The translations under genes and the position numbers were made by a program. A DNA stretch of 52,282 nucleotides from Comamonadaceae bacterium (GTDB lineage Bacteria > Pseudomonadota > Gammaproteobacteria > Burkholderiales > Burkholderiaceae_C). The stretch is taken from contig JAECRA010000030.1 of NCBI GenBank assembly GCA_015999985.1, forward strand, positions 1 to 52,282. Direction: 5' to 3'. Positions 27,082 to 35,862 of the stretch are shown here, one piece after another; position 1 is the first letter of the stretch; each line of letters starts with the position of its first letter. The notes beneath the pieces are model-generated. The model was not told the origin of the DNA. It ran no database searches and saw nothing but the letters and a program-made list of their open reading frames with translations.

Positions 27082-28434
27082 ATGAGAAACGTCAATCACG
27101 CAACTGCCAGCACGGGCCTGATGGGCTCGAGCGCTGGCAGCGATGTATCCAATCAATCTGTTGAAGATCGCGACAAGGGTCTCTACCGCCGCGTGGCCTG
27201 GCGGCTGATCCCATTTCTGATGGTGTGCTACATCGCCGCCTATCTGGACCGCGTGAATGTGGGTTTTGCCAAACTGCAGATGCTCGACGCGCTGCAATTC
27301 AGTGAAGCCATGTATGGTCTTGGCGCAGGGATTTTCTTCATTGGATACTTCCTCTTTGAGGTGCCTAGCAATGTATTGATGCATCGCATTGGCGCACGCA
27401 AGACGCTGGCTCGAATCATGATTCTTTGGGGAATTATTTCAGCGGCAATGGCCCTCACCAGAACGCCGACGCAGTTCTACATCCTGCGGTTTCTGTTGGG
27501 TGCTGCCGAGGCAGGCTTCTATCCGGGCATCATCCTCTATTTAACCTATTGGTTCCCGGCTCAGCGACGTGGTCAGATCATCGCCGTGTTCATGACGGCC
27601 GTGCCCTTTGCAAGCATTCTGGGTGGTCCGCTTTCGGGCTGGATCATGGAGTCATTCCACTTCAGGGGTGGCTTGGACGGGTGGCAATGGATGTTCATCA
27701 TCGAGGCCATTCCTTCGGTGATTCTCGGTCTGGCCGTGCTGAAGTTACTGGATGATCGGGTGAGTGATGCGCGTTGGCTTTCGAATGAAGACAAGGCACG
27801 TCTTGAGTACAACCTGCAGTCTGAGAGGACGCAGAAGGTGGAGCATGTTTCAATGCTTTCCCTGCTCAAGGATCGCCGCGTGATCCACATGGCGCTGATC
27901 TGTTATTGCACGGTATCGAGCCTGTCCGGACTCGCGTTCTGGACGCCTTCAGTGATCAAGTCCACTGGTGTCGTCTCGTTGCTGGACGTGGGCTTGCTGA
28001 CGGCAATCCCGAACATCTGCGCAGTGATCTCGATGATCCTGGTTTGTCGCCATTCCGACAAGGTTCGTGAGCGCCGCTGGCACATGATTATTCCGTTCAT
28101 CATCGGGGGCACGGGCTTGATCTTGTCGACCTTGTTCAGCAAGAACCCCGCCCTGGCGGTAGCCATGCTGTCCATTGCAGCTGCCGGTTGCATGGTGTGC
28201 TCGCCACTATTTTGGAGTCTCCCTACGGCGTTTCTTGATGGTAAGAGCGCAGCGGCTGGTATTGCAGGCATCAACGCGTTTGCGGGGCTCGCTGCGTTTG
28301 CCAGCCCCTATGCCATCGGCTTTATCAAGGATGCGACGGGCTCAACTGACTACGGCATGTTTTTTCTCGCCGCCTTCGCATTTATTGGAGCATTCCTGGT
28401 GTTCCTGGTGCCGAAGCAACTGGTCAATCGATAA
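27082..28434 (+). CDS. MFS transporter, anion:cation symporter family
   Basis: A 450-residue twelve-helix permease. Seen: the first helix FLMVCYIAAYLDRVNVGFAKLQM, the typical ACS-family block GAGIFFIGYFLFEVPSNVLMHRIGARKTLARIMI, FLLGAAEAGFYPGIILYLTYWFP, then PLSGWIM, and a central cytoplasmic loop after helix 6. The family imports carboxylates such as tartrate, phthalate and aromatic acids with protons. A clear GAGGAG precedes the ATG. Given the neighbours it probably imports the substrate or a carbamoylated product of this cluster; the substrate itself cannot be inferred from sequence. Confidence 0.92.
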   Translation: MRNVNHATASTGLMGSSAGSDVSNQSVEDRDKGLYRRVAWRLIPFLMVCYIAAYLDRVNVGFAKLQMLDALQFSEAMYGLGAGIFFIGYFLFEVPSNVLMHRIGARKTLARIMILWGIISAAMALTRTPTQFYILRFLLGAAEAGFYPGIILYLTYWFPAQRRGQIIAVFMTAVPFASILGGPLSGWIMESFHFRGGLDGWQWMFIIEAIPSVILGLAVLKLLDDRVSDARWLSNEDKARLEYNLQSERTQKVEHVSMLSLLKDRRVIHMALICYCTVSSLSGLAFWTPSVIKSTGVVSLLDVGLLTAIPNICAVISMILVCRHSDKVRERRWHMIIPFIIGGTGLILSTLFSKNPALAVAMLSIAAAGCMVCSPLFWSLPTAFLDGKSAAAGIAGINAFAGLAAFASPYAIGFIKDATGSTDYGMFFLAAFAFIGAFLVFLVPKQLVNR

Positions 28435-28454
28435 AGCGTCAATCAGGACACGAG

Positions 28455-29609
28455 ATGGAATTGAGTGATGTGGTCGCGCTGACGCGCGAGATGGTGCGGA
28501 CGCCAAGCCTGTCGGGCGACGAGGGATGTGTCGCGGCTCTTGTCGCGCAGAAGATGCGTTCGCTGGGGTTTGCCGTGACCGTCGATAGCAATGGATCGGT
28601 CCTCGGGCTGATCGGTCCGGAAGACGCGGAGGTGGCGCTGATGTTTGACGGACACCTGGATGTCGTTCCGGTAGCCGGCGAATGGAAGCACGACCCGTTT
28701 GGCGGTGAGATCGTCGATGGGAAGCTCTATGGACGCGGCAGTACTGACATGAAGGGCGGCATAGCCGCTGCTATTTGCGCGGTGGCTTGCGCCGCGCAGA
28801 CCGGGCAGCTCCAGCGTCGAGTTGCCGTATCTGCCAGCGTCATGGAGGAAGTGATCGAAGGGCACGCGCTGGCTGCGGTGCTCGACTATTGCCAACCTGC
28901 AGCGGTCGTGATTTGCGAGCCCTCCAAGCTGCAGATCAAAGCGGGGCAGAAGGGGCGCATGGAAATCTTGCTGACCCTACATGGTAAGCCCGCGCATGCG
29001 GCCTCTCCCGAGTGCGGTGTCAATCCGTTGCATGCGGCAGCACGCGCTTTGATTGCGCTGGATGCAATGGCCTTGGGAAAGAGCACCGATCTAGGGGATG
29101 CGTTGCTGGTTCCAACAGACATTACCTCGACCCCATATCCCTCGATCTCGATGATTCCAATAGGCACAACGATACGGTTCGACCGTCGTACTTTACCTGG
29201 GGAAACGGCAGAGCAGGTGATTTCAGAAATTGAACAATGTCTGCGAGACGCACAGGTGAACGACTTTACGGTACGTATTAGCGGCGATGCGATTAAGACC
29301 TATACCGGTGCATGCGCGAACCCCTCGCGTTGGCTGCCAGCATGGCGACTTGATCGCGAGCATGAACTGGTGCAGCACGGAGTTTCAGCGATGCGAGCGG
29401 CGGGCTTGCTACCGACCATCGGCACATGGCGGTTTTGCACCAACGGTTCGGAGTCCGCCGGGCGCCGGCATATCCCCACCATAGGCCTGGGTCCGGGCCG
29501 TGAGGAAGATGCTCACACGATTGACGAGTCGGTAGAGATTTCTCAGTTGGAAGATGCGCGGGAAATCTATAAACACCTGACATTGGCATTGGCCGGCAGC
29601 CTAGGCTAG
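28455..29609 (+). CDS. YgeY-like M20-family metallohydrolase
   Basis: A 384-residue di-zinc hydrolase of the ArgE/DapE/ACY1 type. Seen: FDGHLDVVPV with the first metal histidine and the catalytic aspartate, LYGRGSTDMKGGIAAAI with the bridging aspartate, SVMEEVIEGHALAAVL with the catalytic glutamate, AGQKGRMEILLTLHGKPAHAASPECGVNPLHAA (dimerisation domain), and GRREEDAHT-like C-terminal GPGREEDAHTIDESV. E. coli ygeY is next to ygeX (diaminopropionase), and the same pairing here makes a YgeY-type role likely. Predicted to hydrolyse an N-acyl amino acid; the substrate is unknown. Last gene of the cluster, 20 bases after the carrier gene. Confidence 0.88.
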   Translation: MELSDVVALTREMVRTPSLSGDEGCVAALVAQKMRSLGFAVTVDSNGSVLGLIGPEDAEVALMFDGHLDVVPVAGEWKHDPFGGEIVDGKLYGRGSTDMKGGIAAAICAVACAAQTGQLQRRVAVSASVMEEVIEGHALAAVLDYCQPAAVVICEPSKLQIKAGQKGRMEILLTLHGKPAHAASPECGVNPLHAAARALIALDAMALGKSTDLGDALLVPTDITSTPYPSISMIPIGTTIRFDRRTLPGETAEQVISEIEQCLRDAQVNDFTVRISGDAIKTYTGACANPSRWLPAWRLDREHELVQHGVSAMRAAGLLPTIGTWRFCTNGSESAGRRHIPTIGLGPGREEDAHTIDESVEISQLEDAREIYKHLTLALAGSLG

Positions 29610-29848
29610 CCTGGCGGGCTGGGTATAAAGAAGCAACCACTGCCGATCCCGGCGTCCGACCAGATCAGGTACTCGAGATGGCCGACGCCTATTTCACAGC
29701 TCGGACAATTTCCAAGGCCGAGTGGCGTGGTTTCGGGCGTCTGCACGGGGATGTCCACTAAAGTGTGCTGCCAGCCCTGTATTGGATATCTGCGCACAAG
29801 TTTCCTGTAGTGATGGGAAACTCAGCGCTTTAGCCGATGGAGACATGG

Positions 29849-30586
29849 ATGTCAGAGATTCTGGTGCGCGACCTTGAGATCCCCGTACGTGTCATCACGC
29901 TCAATCGACCGCGTTTTCGGAATGCCCTTAATAGCGAGATGATTGAGTCGCTACATGAAGCGTTGAAAGATTTTGAACAAAGTCCCCAGCGGGTTCTGGC
30001 GATTTTGGCCCATGGCGATCACTTCTGTGCCGGTGGTGATTTGAATGATCTGCCGGCCAGATTCTGGAAATGCCTGCCGGGGATGGGTGTGCCGGTCAGC
30101 AAGCCCGTGGTATGCGGAGTCAAGGGTTGGACTGTGGGGCTGGGCTTCACGCTTTCCATGATGTCCGACATGGTGATCGCAGGAGAGGGCACCAGGTTCT
30201 GCTTTCCGGAAGCCAAGGTGGGCCTGTTCGCTGGCATCGGGGCGGCGCTTGCAGGGAGAATTCCGCAGAAGGTGGCTGTGGAATTCCTAATGATGGGCAA
30301 CCCCATGTCGGCATCCCGGGCCTACGATGTGGGCATGGCCAACCGTGTAGTGCCTGACAGCGCGGTAGAAGATGCCACGCTGGAGACTGCGGCCCATCTG
30401 GCTGCGCTTTCGCCTAAAGTGGTGGCCGCAGTTAAACGCTGGACTTCCATGACGACACCCAAGTCTCCCGCCGAGAGCTTCAGTGTGGAGTCAGCCCTTG
30501 TCGCTGACATGATGGCAAGCGACGATTTGAAGGAAGGCCTTACTGCCTTCAACGAAAAGCGCACGGCGCGGTTCACTGGAAACTGA
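29849..30586 (+). CDS. Enoyl-CoA hydratase/isomerase family protein
   Basis: A 245-residue crotonase-fold protein. Seen: VITLNRPRFRNALNSEMIESL, ILAHGDHFCAGGDLNDLPARF (oxyanion hole), GVKGWTVGLGFTLSMMSDMVIAGE, FCFPEAKVGLFAGIGAALAGRIP and a C-terminal EGLTAFNEKRTARFTGN. The usual hydratase glutamate in the GGGCEL motif is replaced (VGLGFTLS), while the second acidic position lies in FPEAKVGL, so an isomerase or other crotonase reaction is as likely as hydration. An ATG at 29837 is in frame, but the one at 29849 has GGAG six bases upstream. It precedes an acyl-CoA dehydrogenase gene with a 378-base gap. Confidence 0.85.
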   Translation: MSEILVRDLEIPVRVITLNRPRFRNALNSEMIESLHEALKDFEQSPQRVLAILAHGDHFCAGGDLNDLPARFWKCLPGMGVPVSKPVVCGVKGWTVGLGFTLSMMSDMVIAGEGTRFCFPEAKVGLFAGIGAALAGRIPQKVAVEFLMMGNPMSASRAYDVGMANRVVPDSAVEDATLETAAHLAALSPKVVAAVKRWTSMTTPKSPAESFSVESALVADMMASDDLKEGLTAFNEKRTARFTGN

Positions 30587-30964
30587 AGTCTGTGAGCATC
30601 AGCTGAAATTCAGCCGCATCGCGAGTTGGAAGCAGGCGGTATTTCCTGGGAGCGCCAAGCTCCAGCTTGGCAATTAGGCGGCTCTTCTAACGCTGCAATG
30701 CCAAGCTGGAGCTTGGCGCTGCCAGGGGGAAAAGCCGGTTTCGGGGCGGTTTATTTGGGGCCAGGCCCTGGACTCCATTTGTGCAACTTGTTGCCACTCA
30801 AGAAACCGCATGCATCGTTCAATCTGTAAAGTTCTAAAGATGGTACATTAAAATATTAAACTGATTGTATGCTTGCACATCAGGACGTATTTCGTGTGAA
30901 AACGCCCTGGTGCTGCAGATCAATACTTACCGCCTTATCTCAACTTGGATCAAGCACCACCGCC
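30587..30964. other. Intergenic region with a REP-like hairpin and an AT-rich promoter stretch
   Basis: This 378-base gap holds the paired palindrome at 30651-30720. An AT-rich stretch around 30820-30870 follows and should include the promoter of the acyl-CoA dehydrogenase gene. ATGGTAC at 30840 resembles half-sites before the MarR-linked genes at 45467 and 50855. No gene was seen. Confidence 0.5.
30651..30720. repeat. REP-like paired palindromic repeat
   Basis: Two 22-base arms (30651-30672 and 30699-30720) are perfect reverse complements of each other, separated by 26 bases. Each arm contains the palindrome GCCAAGCTCCAGCTTGGC or its complement, so it can form both small hairpins and one long one. 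The layout is that of a BIME/REP element spread by a RAYT-type transposase. No RAYT gene is in the window. Confidence 0.75.
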
Positions 30965-32131
30965 ATGACCAAACCCACCATCACTCCAGAACTGGCGCAA
31001 ATCCGTGACGCCATCAATGACTTGTGCGACAAGTTTGACGATGATTATTGGCTGCGGCTGGATCGTGAGCACAAATTTCCCCACGAGTTTCGTGACGCCA
31101 TGGCCAAGGCCGGTTGGCTGGGCATTGCCATGCCTGAAGAATATGGCGGCGCTGGCATGGGCGTCACCGAATCAGCTTACATGATGCAGCTTGTGGCCAG
31201 TTCTGCCGGCACCATGGCAGCTTGTTCTAGCATTCACATCAACATTTTTGGACCGCACGCCATGGTCAAGCATGGCACAGAGGAGCAGCGCAAGCGCATG
31301 CTGCCACCGCTGATACGCGGCGAAGACCTCACCGCCTTTGGCGTCACCGAGCCCGATGCCGGACTGAACACCACGCAATTGACGACGCGTGCGGTCAGAA
31401 CCAAGGACGGCTATGTGATCAATGGCCAGAAAGTCTGGACATCGACCGCTCAGGTGGCCAACAAGATCATGTTGCTGGTGCGCACTGCGCCTTACGATGC
31501 CAAGCGGCCCACGGAGGGGATCACGCTGTTCTATACAGACCTCAATCGTCAGCACATCGAAGTTCGTGAAATCGAGAAGCTGGGTCGGGCCGCGGTCGAT
31601 TCCAACGCCATCTTCATCTCGGATCTGCCTGTCCCAGAGGAGGACCGAATCGGCCAAGAGGGGCAGGGCTTCCGAATCATTCTCGACAGCATGAACCCCG
31701 AGCGCATCCTGGTGGGTGCCGAGGCTGTGGGGATTGGCCGCCGTGCATTGGCCAAAGCCACTGCGTACGCCAAAGAGCGCATTGTCTTCGGGCGTCCCAT
31801 TGGGCAGAACCAGGCCATCCAGCATCCATTGGCTGAAAGCTGGGCAGAACTGGAAGCCGCTAACTTGATGGTCTTCCACGCTGCCGAGCTCTTCGACGGC
31901 GGCCTTCCCTGCGGACCGGAAGCCAATGCGGCCAAGATTCTGGCCGCTGAGGCGGGCTTCACTGCGTGTGACAGAGCAGTGCGCACCCATGGTGGATTCG
32001 GGTATGCCAAGGAATACCACGTGGAGCGCTATTTCCGTGAGTCCATGCTGCCGCGTATTGCGCCGGTCAGCCGCGAACTCGTTCTAAGCCATATCGCGGA
32101 ACGCGTGCTGGGACTGCCCAAGTCCTATTGA
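30965..32131 (+). CDS. Acyl-CoA dehydrogenase
   Basis: A 388-residue flavoprotein that introduces a double bond next to a CoA thioester and passes electrons to ETF. Seen: the N-terminal helical domain with GWLGIAMPEEYGGAGMGVTE, the FAD-binding FGVTEPDAGLNTTQL, YVINGQKVWTSTAQVANKI, and the C-terminal helices with RIVFGRPIGQNQAIQHPLAESW and THGGFGYAKEYHVERYFRE. The end reads RIAPVSREL, so the usual YEGT catalytic glutamate is missing; a glutamate in MNPERILVG could serve instead, as in isovaleryl-CoA dehydrogenase. It is strikingly similar to the enzyme encoded at 49584. The ATG at 30965 starts at the family position; an upstream in-frame ATG at 30869 has no homology. The true start lacks a clear RBS. 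Confidence 0.9.
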   Translation: MTKPTITPELAQIRDAINDLCDKFDDDYWLRLDREHKFPHEFRDAMAKAGWLGIAMPEEYGGAGMGVTESAYMMQLVASSAGTMAACSSIHINIFGPHAMVKHGTEEQRKRMLPPLIRGEDLTAFGVTEPDAGLNTTQLTTRAVRTKDGYVINGQKVWTSTAQVANKIMLLVRTAPYDAKRPTEGITLFYTDLNRQHIEVREIEKLGRAAVDSNAIFISDLPVPEEDRIGQEGQGFRIILDSMNPERILVGAEAVGIGRRALAKATAYAKERIVFGRPIGQNQAIQHPLAESWAELEAANLMVFHAAELFDGGLPCGPEANAAKILAAEAGFTACDRAVRTHGGFGYAKEYHVERYFRESMLPRIAPVSRELVLSHIAERVLGLPKSY

Positions 32132-32175
32132 TTGCAGTGGACGAATTGGGTTGAGGTGACTCTCTTCGTCTGAAA

Positions 32176-33144
32176 CTACAAATCAAGCACCAATAATGGT
32201 GAGAGCGAGCGCGAGCAGCAGGGCGTGAATTGGTCATTCAAGTCGTGTTCGTCCTGCGTGAGGAACAGATCCTTGTGATCGGGCCTTCCTTCTTTCACGC
32301 CGGTCAGACAGGTGCCGCAAATGCCCTGTTCGCATGAGGTTTCAATCTCGATGCCGCATTCAGCCAATGCCTGCACCACGGTCTTGTCCTTCGCAATGGG
32401 AATGACTTGTCCGGTACTGGCGATCCTGACGTCGAAGCTGCCTGCATCCGATAGATCAGGCGCTTCTGCTGCGAAGAACTCGTAATGCAACTGATTTTCG
32501 GGCCATCCGTAGTTGCGGGCAGTGCCCAGTACCCAGTCCATGAAGCCTTTGGGGCCGCAGACGTAGAGGTGCGTGCCAGCTTGCACGGTCTTCAGCTCGG
32601 CTTCAAGTTCGAGTTTGGGTGCGTCGGGAGCGTCGTCAAAGTAATGGGTGACATGCGCTGCGAGTGCGGGGGCTGACAAAGCCAGCGTAAACGCTGTAGT
32701 GGCTTTGGAGCGTGTGCAATAGTGCATCTTGAACGGCTGACTGTTTCGGGCCAGAAATTGCACCATGCTGAGGATGGGGGTGATGCCAATGCCGCCCGCA
32801 AAAAGCACATGTTGTTGTGCATCGGGAGACAGTTCGAAATGGTTCTTTGGCGCGCTGACTTCCAGCGTGCCTCCCTCCATGACCGCCTGGTGCATGGCTG
32901 TTGAGCCACCGCGCGAGTTGGGATCGCTCAGCACGCCCAGCACATAGCGGCCGGTTTCGTGGGGATCGTTGCACAGCGAGTATTGGCGAACCAGGCTCCC
33001 CGGCAAGTGAACGTCAATATGGGAGCCCGCAGAGAACGCGGGAAGCACTTGCGCATCATTAGCCGACACCAGTTCGACGCAGCAGATACCCTCTGCTATC
33101 AGCGTCTTGCGCGCCACGCGCACAGTCAATTTCGGGATGCTCAT
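32176..33144 (-). CDS. Phthalate-dioxygenase-reductase-type oxidoreductase (TsaB/VanB-like)
   Basis: A 322-residue electron-transfer protein with three domains: an FMN-binding barrel (SLVRQYSLCNDP), an NAD-binding domain (FAGGIGITPILSMVQFLAR, VCGPKGFMDWV) and a C-terminal plant-type 2Fe-2S ferredoxin with CEQGICGTC (Cys-x4-Cys-x2-Cys) and a later Cys in FTPCCSRS. It passes NADH electrons one at a time to the Rieske oxygenase encoded just upstream (59-base gap), so they form one operon. The ATG at 33144 starts at the family position; the frame extends to 33207 without homology. Confidence 0.92.
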   Translation of the reverse strand: MSIPKLTVRVARKTLIAEGICCVELVSANDAQVLPAFSAGSHIDVHLPGSLVRQYSLCNDPHETGRYVLGVLSDPNSRGGSTAMHQAVMEGGTLEVSAPKNHFELSPDAQQHVLFAGGIGITPILSMVQFLARNSQPFKMHYCTRSKATTAFTLALSAPALAAHVTHYFDDAPDAPKLELEAELKTVQAGTHLYVCGPKGFMDWVLGTARNYGWPENQLHYEFFAAEAPDLSDAGSFDVRIASTGQVIPIAKDKTVVQALAECGIEIETSCEQGICGTCLTGVKEGRPDHKDLFLTQDEHDLNDQFTPCCSRSLSPLLVLDL

Positions 33145-33203
33145 AGGATGGTTTTTCTTAGGCGCGTGGCGTCTTGGATCATTTGGATAACGCAGGTGCG
33201 GGT

Positions 33204-34250
33204 TCAAGCGGCGCTGTGTTGCTCCTGCGCAAGCAACTTGGTCACTGTCCGCCGCATATGCACGCGAGCCTGATCGGAGACGATGTCCACCAGACCGCTG
33301 GTGCCGGTCTCATCCAGCATGCGCTGCTGCGCCTGAACAATGCCTTTGTCTTCGCTGAACGCCACGGTGATTTCGTGAAACAGATCTTCTGTCGCCTGCG
33401 GGTCATCTTGGCGATAGCCGTTGGCGGCAGACCAGAAGTAAAAGCAGCTGTTCTCCGTCTCGGGTGTCAGGCCGTGGAAGATGCGCAGAGAGAAACCGCC
33501 CTCCTGATCGCGGCTGGACTGGGCATCCATGCCCGTCTTCAGTCCGCCGGTCCACTGAATGACGCTGCCAGGCGCAATGAACTCGAACTCCATCCATCGG
33601 TCAATGCGCTCGCCAATATCTGGAACCGCTTTTTTGTAAGTGGGTGGTGGTGTCGAGTTCAGAAGCCACCGGATGAAGTGCAGGCCGGTATCTTTGGGCG
33701 TGACTTTCATCTGAGCTTCGATATGCGCGTTGGCGTTGCTGCCGCCAATGGTGCTCTTGTGCACATAGGCCAAATGGGTCAGATCCATCAGGTTATCGAC
33801 CATGAGCATGGAGTTGGCCTTGACGTGATAGACCTCATGCTTATGCGGCCACTTGGCATGATCGTTGTGGTACGGATAGTCGACGATTTTGCTGACATCG
33901 GCCTTCCCGGGGTCACCCATCCAGATCCACAGAAACTCATCTTTCTCCACTAATGGGAATGATTGGACGCACGCTTTGCTGGGAATTTTTGCTTGTCCGG
34001 GAATGTGAACGCAGGTCCCTGCCGTGTTGAAGATCAAGCCGTGATAGCCGCATTCCAGGCCCGCTTCGACCACCTGACCGTAACTCAGAGGTGTGCCGCG
34101 ATGGCAGCAACGGTCTCGCAACGCGCCAGCCTTCTGGGTGGCTTTGTCCCTGAAAATCACGATCGACTCATTGCAGATTTTGCGAGCCAGAATTTGATCT
34201 TTGACCTCGTGAGCCCAGGCCGCGATATACCAAGCGTCTTTGATGAACAT
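33204..34250 (-). CDS. Rieske non-heme iron oxygenase (TsaM/VanA-like)
   Basis: A 348-residue oxygenase subunit. Related enzymes hydroxylate methyl groups (toluenesulfonate methyl monooxygenase TsaM) or demethylate vanillate (VanA). Seen: FIKDAWYIAAWAHEV, the Rieske cluster ligands Cys48-x-His50 (DRCCHRGTPL) and Cys67-x2-His70 (LECGYHGLIF), and the mononuclear iron site DNLMDLTHLAYVHKS. Segments such as CVHIPGQAKIPSKACVQSFPLVE and IWMGDPGKADVSKIVDYPY look closer to TsaM than to VanA, as far as memory allows. The substrate is probably a small methylated or methoxylated aromatic acid. Transcribed with its reductase and divergent from a GntR regulator; its promoter lies in the paired-palindrome region at 34486-34582. 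Confidence 0.9.
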   Translation of the reverse strand: MFIKDAWYIAAWAHEVKDQILARKICNESIVIFRDKATQKAGALRDRCCHRGTPLSYGQVVEAGLECGYHGLIFNTAGTCVHIPGQAKIPSKACVQSFPLVEKDEFLWIWMGDPGKADVSKIVDYPYHNDHAKWPHKHEVYHVKANSMLMVDNLMDLTHLAYVHKSTIGGSNANAHIEAQMKVTPKDTGLHFIRWLLNSTPPPTYKKAVPDIGERIDRWMEFEFIAPGSVIQWTGGLKTGMDAQSSRDQEGGFSLRIFHGLTPETENSCFYFWSAANGYRQDDPQATEDLFHEITVAFSEDKGIVQAQQRMLDETGTSGLVDIVSDQARVHMRRTVTKLLAQEQHSAA

Positions 34251-34485
34251 GTCGTTCTCCCAACTGAAAGATGAGACGGAGAAAAGTTACTCAGTCCGAT
34301 GAAGATCTAGACAGTCCCTGGGACTGAATGAGCACGCACAAGGCGCTCGGGAGCCTCTGCGCAGCGAATGCGTCGGCAAGCCAGTCACCTGGGCAAAGTG
34401 CGAGCTGGCTTTTGGCGTGTATATATCGGGAGCAAGCATCGCGGTCATGTGTGTTTAGGAAAGCATTTGCAGACTCAACTGCATT

Positions 34486-34582
34486 TCACGTATACGTGAT
34501 TTATGATTTGACTCTATAAGGTGGACTTTTTCAAACGAGAATTCGAGTTTTTAAGGGAAAACGAGCATATATGCGTATACGT
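34486..34582. promoter_or_regulatory. Paired GTATAC operators, oxygenase/regulator promoter
   Basis: Two palindromes centred on GTATAC: TCACGTATACGTGA (34486-34499) and GCGTATACGT (34573-34582). The centres are 85 bp apart. Both lie between the divergent oxygenase and GntR genes; the second is about 30 bases before the regulator start. On the minus strand TATACG of the first palindrome could act as the -10 of the oxygenase promoter. The same pair with the same spacing occurs at 40197-40292. Confidence 0.75.
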
Positions 34583-34610
34583 TTAGCTGGGGGCTAAGAT
34601 AGTTCAAACC

Positions 34611-35384
34611 ATGGCAGACCAAGACCAAGACCTAGAACCCGATTCCGCCAAAGACTCGCGAGCATCCCAAACGATCAAGGCGATCATGGGACTGCGGGGC
34701 TACATCATTGACGGCCGCTTGCGCCCCGGGGAGCGCGTACTTGAACAAATGCTCGTCGACACGTTGGGCGTTTCTCGAACGCCCGCGCGCACTGCAATGC
34801 AACGTGTATGCGAAGAAGGACTGATGGAGCCGCTTCCCGGCGGGGGCTTTGCTGTAGTCAAGTTCTCGGTCAACGATGTGTTTGATGCGATTGCCGTGCG
34901 CGGAAATCTCGAAGGCATGGCGGTACGCATGGCCGCAGAACGAGGAGCGCCACCGGAAGTGCTGAAATCGCTGAAAAAGGTCGTGAAGCAGCTCGATGTA
35001 GCGGTCGAGAATCTCAAGCATTCCTGGGACCATCTGGCTGAATACGTGCGTCTGAACGATCAGTTCCACGATTTGATGCAAGACACTTGCAACAGTCCGA
35101 TGTTGAAGCGCTCGCTCGAGCGATTGGTGGTGCTTCCCTTTGCTACGCCGAATGCATTTGCAAGTGCTGCCCCGCTGAATCTGGACGGGTTGCTACAAGT
35201 CGTGATCTACGCGCAGGAGCAGCATCGCTCCATTGTGGAAGCCATCGAACTTCGCGAAGGCACGCGCGCTGAAGCGCTGGCGATTGAGCATTCACGCTCA
35301 ACCTGGAAATACCTTCATCAGATCTTCTTGCAGGGAGACTCGTCGCTTGATCTGGCGGGCTTGCGCATGATCGTGCGGCCCTGA
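34611..35384 (+). CDS. GntR-family (FCD domain) transcriptional regulator
   Basis: A 257-residue regulator with a winged helix (IKAIMGLRGYIIDGRLRPGERVLEQMLVDTLGVSRTPARTAMQRVCEEGLMEPLPGGGFAVV) and a C-terminal all-helical FCD ligand domain (VFDAIAVRGNLEGMAVRMAAERG, LNDQFHDLMQDTC, EHSRSTWKYLHQIF) with histidine and acidic residues typical of metal-assisted carboxylate binding. VanR and related proteins with this layout repress aromatic demethylase or oxygenase genes until the substrate acid binds. It is divergent from the oxygenase operon. The GTATAC palindromes next to it fit the short palindromic sites of FadR/VanR-type proteins, so it probably controls itself, the oxygenase operon and the binding-protein gene at 40118. 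Confidence 0.92.
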   Translation: MADQDQDLEPDSAKDSRASQTIKAIMGLRGYIIDGRLRPGERVLEQMLVDTLGVSRTPARTAMQRVCEEGLMEPLPGGGFAVVKFSVNDVFDAIAVRGNLEGMAVRMAAERGAPPEVLKSLKKVVKQLDVAVENLKHSWDHLAEYVRLNDQFHDLMQDTCNSPMLKRSLERLVVLPFATPNAFASAAPLNLDGLLQVVIYAQEQHRSIVEAIELREGTRAEALAIEHSRSTWKYLHQIFLQGDSSLDLAGLRMIVRP

Positions 35385-35862
35385 AGTTCTGCGCACCAGA
35401 AGCGCCGGTTGTACCGACCGAGCTCGCAGTCCCTTTAGCACGCCCTCATCGCGGCGTGATCGGTGTGCGCAAGAACTTTTTTATAGTCCGCTCGACAGTG
35501 AGTGTGGAAATGTCGGCTTGGCGGATCTCTGCAATCACAACGATCAAGTTCATTCCTTGATCGATCCATTGCCTCCAAGCCAGTGACGCAATTTCCGCGC
35601 GATCTAATGCGCGGTCTGCACGATAGCCAATGCCTTCCACACAAGCGTTTCTAGCTAAATGGAAGGTGCGCGCAAACATTCGCGCACAGCAATCGTTGCC
35701 GCAGTCTATTTCGCAGTGAATTGGCAAAGTTGGCGTAGGTGTTACTTGATGCGGATCAAGTCCGCGTCTAGCGTTTGCCCATTTAATGAGTTCAGACATC
35801 GCGCTTTGTTGTCGATCGAACGAGTGAATGGACTGAACCCCGGCGGCCTCTGAAAAACCATC
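35385..35862. other. Intergenic region before cytochrome b561
   Basis: This 478-base gap holds the FNR-type promoter at 35746-35787. A 117-codon frame on the minus strand (35446-35799) crosses that promoter, lacks an RBS and shows no recognisable motif, so no gene is called. Confidence 0.5.
35746..35787 (+). promoter_or_regulatory. FNR/Anr box with class II promoter before cytochrome b561
   Basis: TTGAT-GCGG-ATCAA (35746-35759) is a perfect FNR/Anr consensus. A -10-like TTTAAT (35782-35787) predicts transcription start near 35794, which puts the box centre at -41.5, the exact class II activator position. Induction at low oxygen is therefore expected for the gene at 35863. Confidence 0.75.

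Noticed and set aside
29606..29797. 63-codon minus-strand frame after the YgeY-like gene
   Set aside because: No RBS, no motif, and it overlaps the end of the plus-strand gene; the 240-base gap is treated as non-coding.
35446..35799. 117-codon minus-strand frame before cytochrome b561
   Set aside because: It runs through the FNR-type promoter, has no RBS and no recognisable motif.
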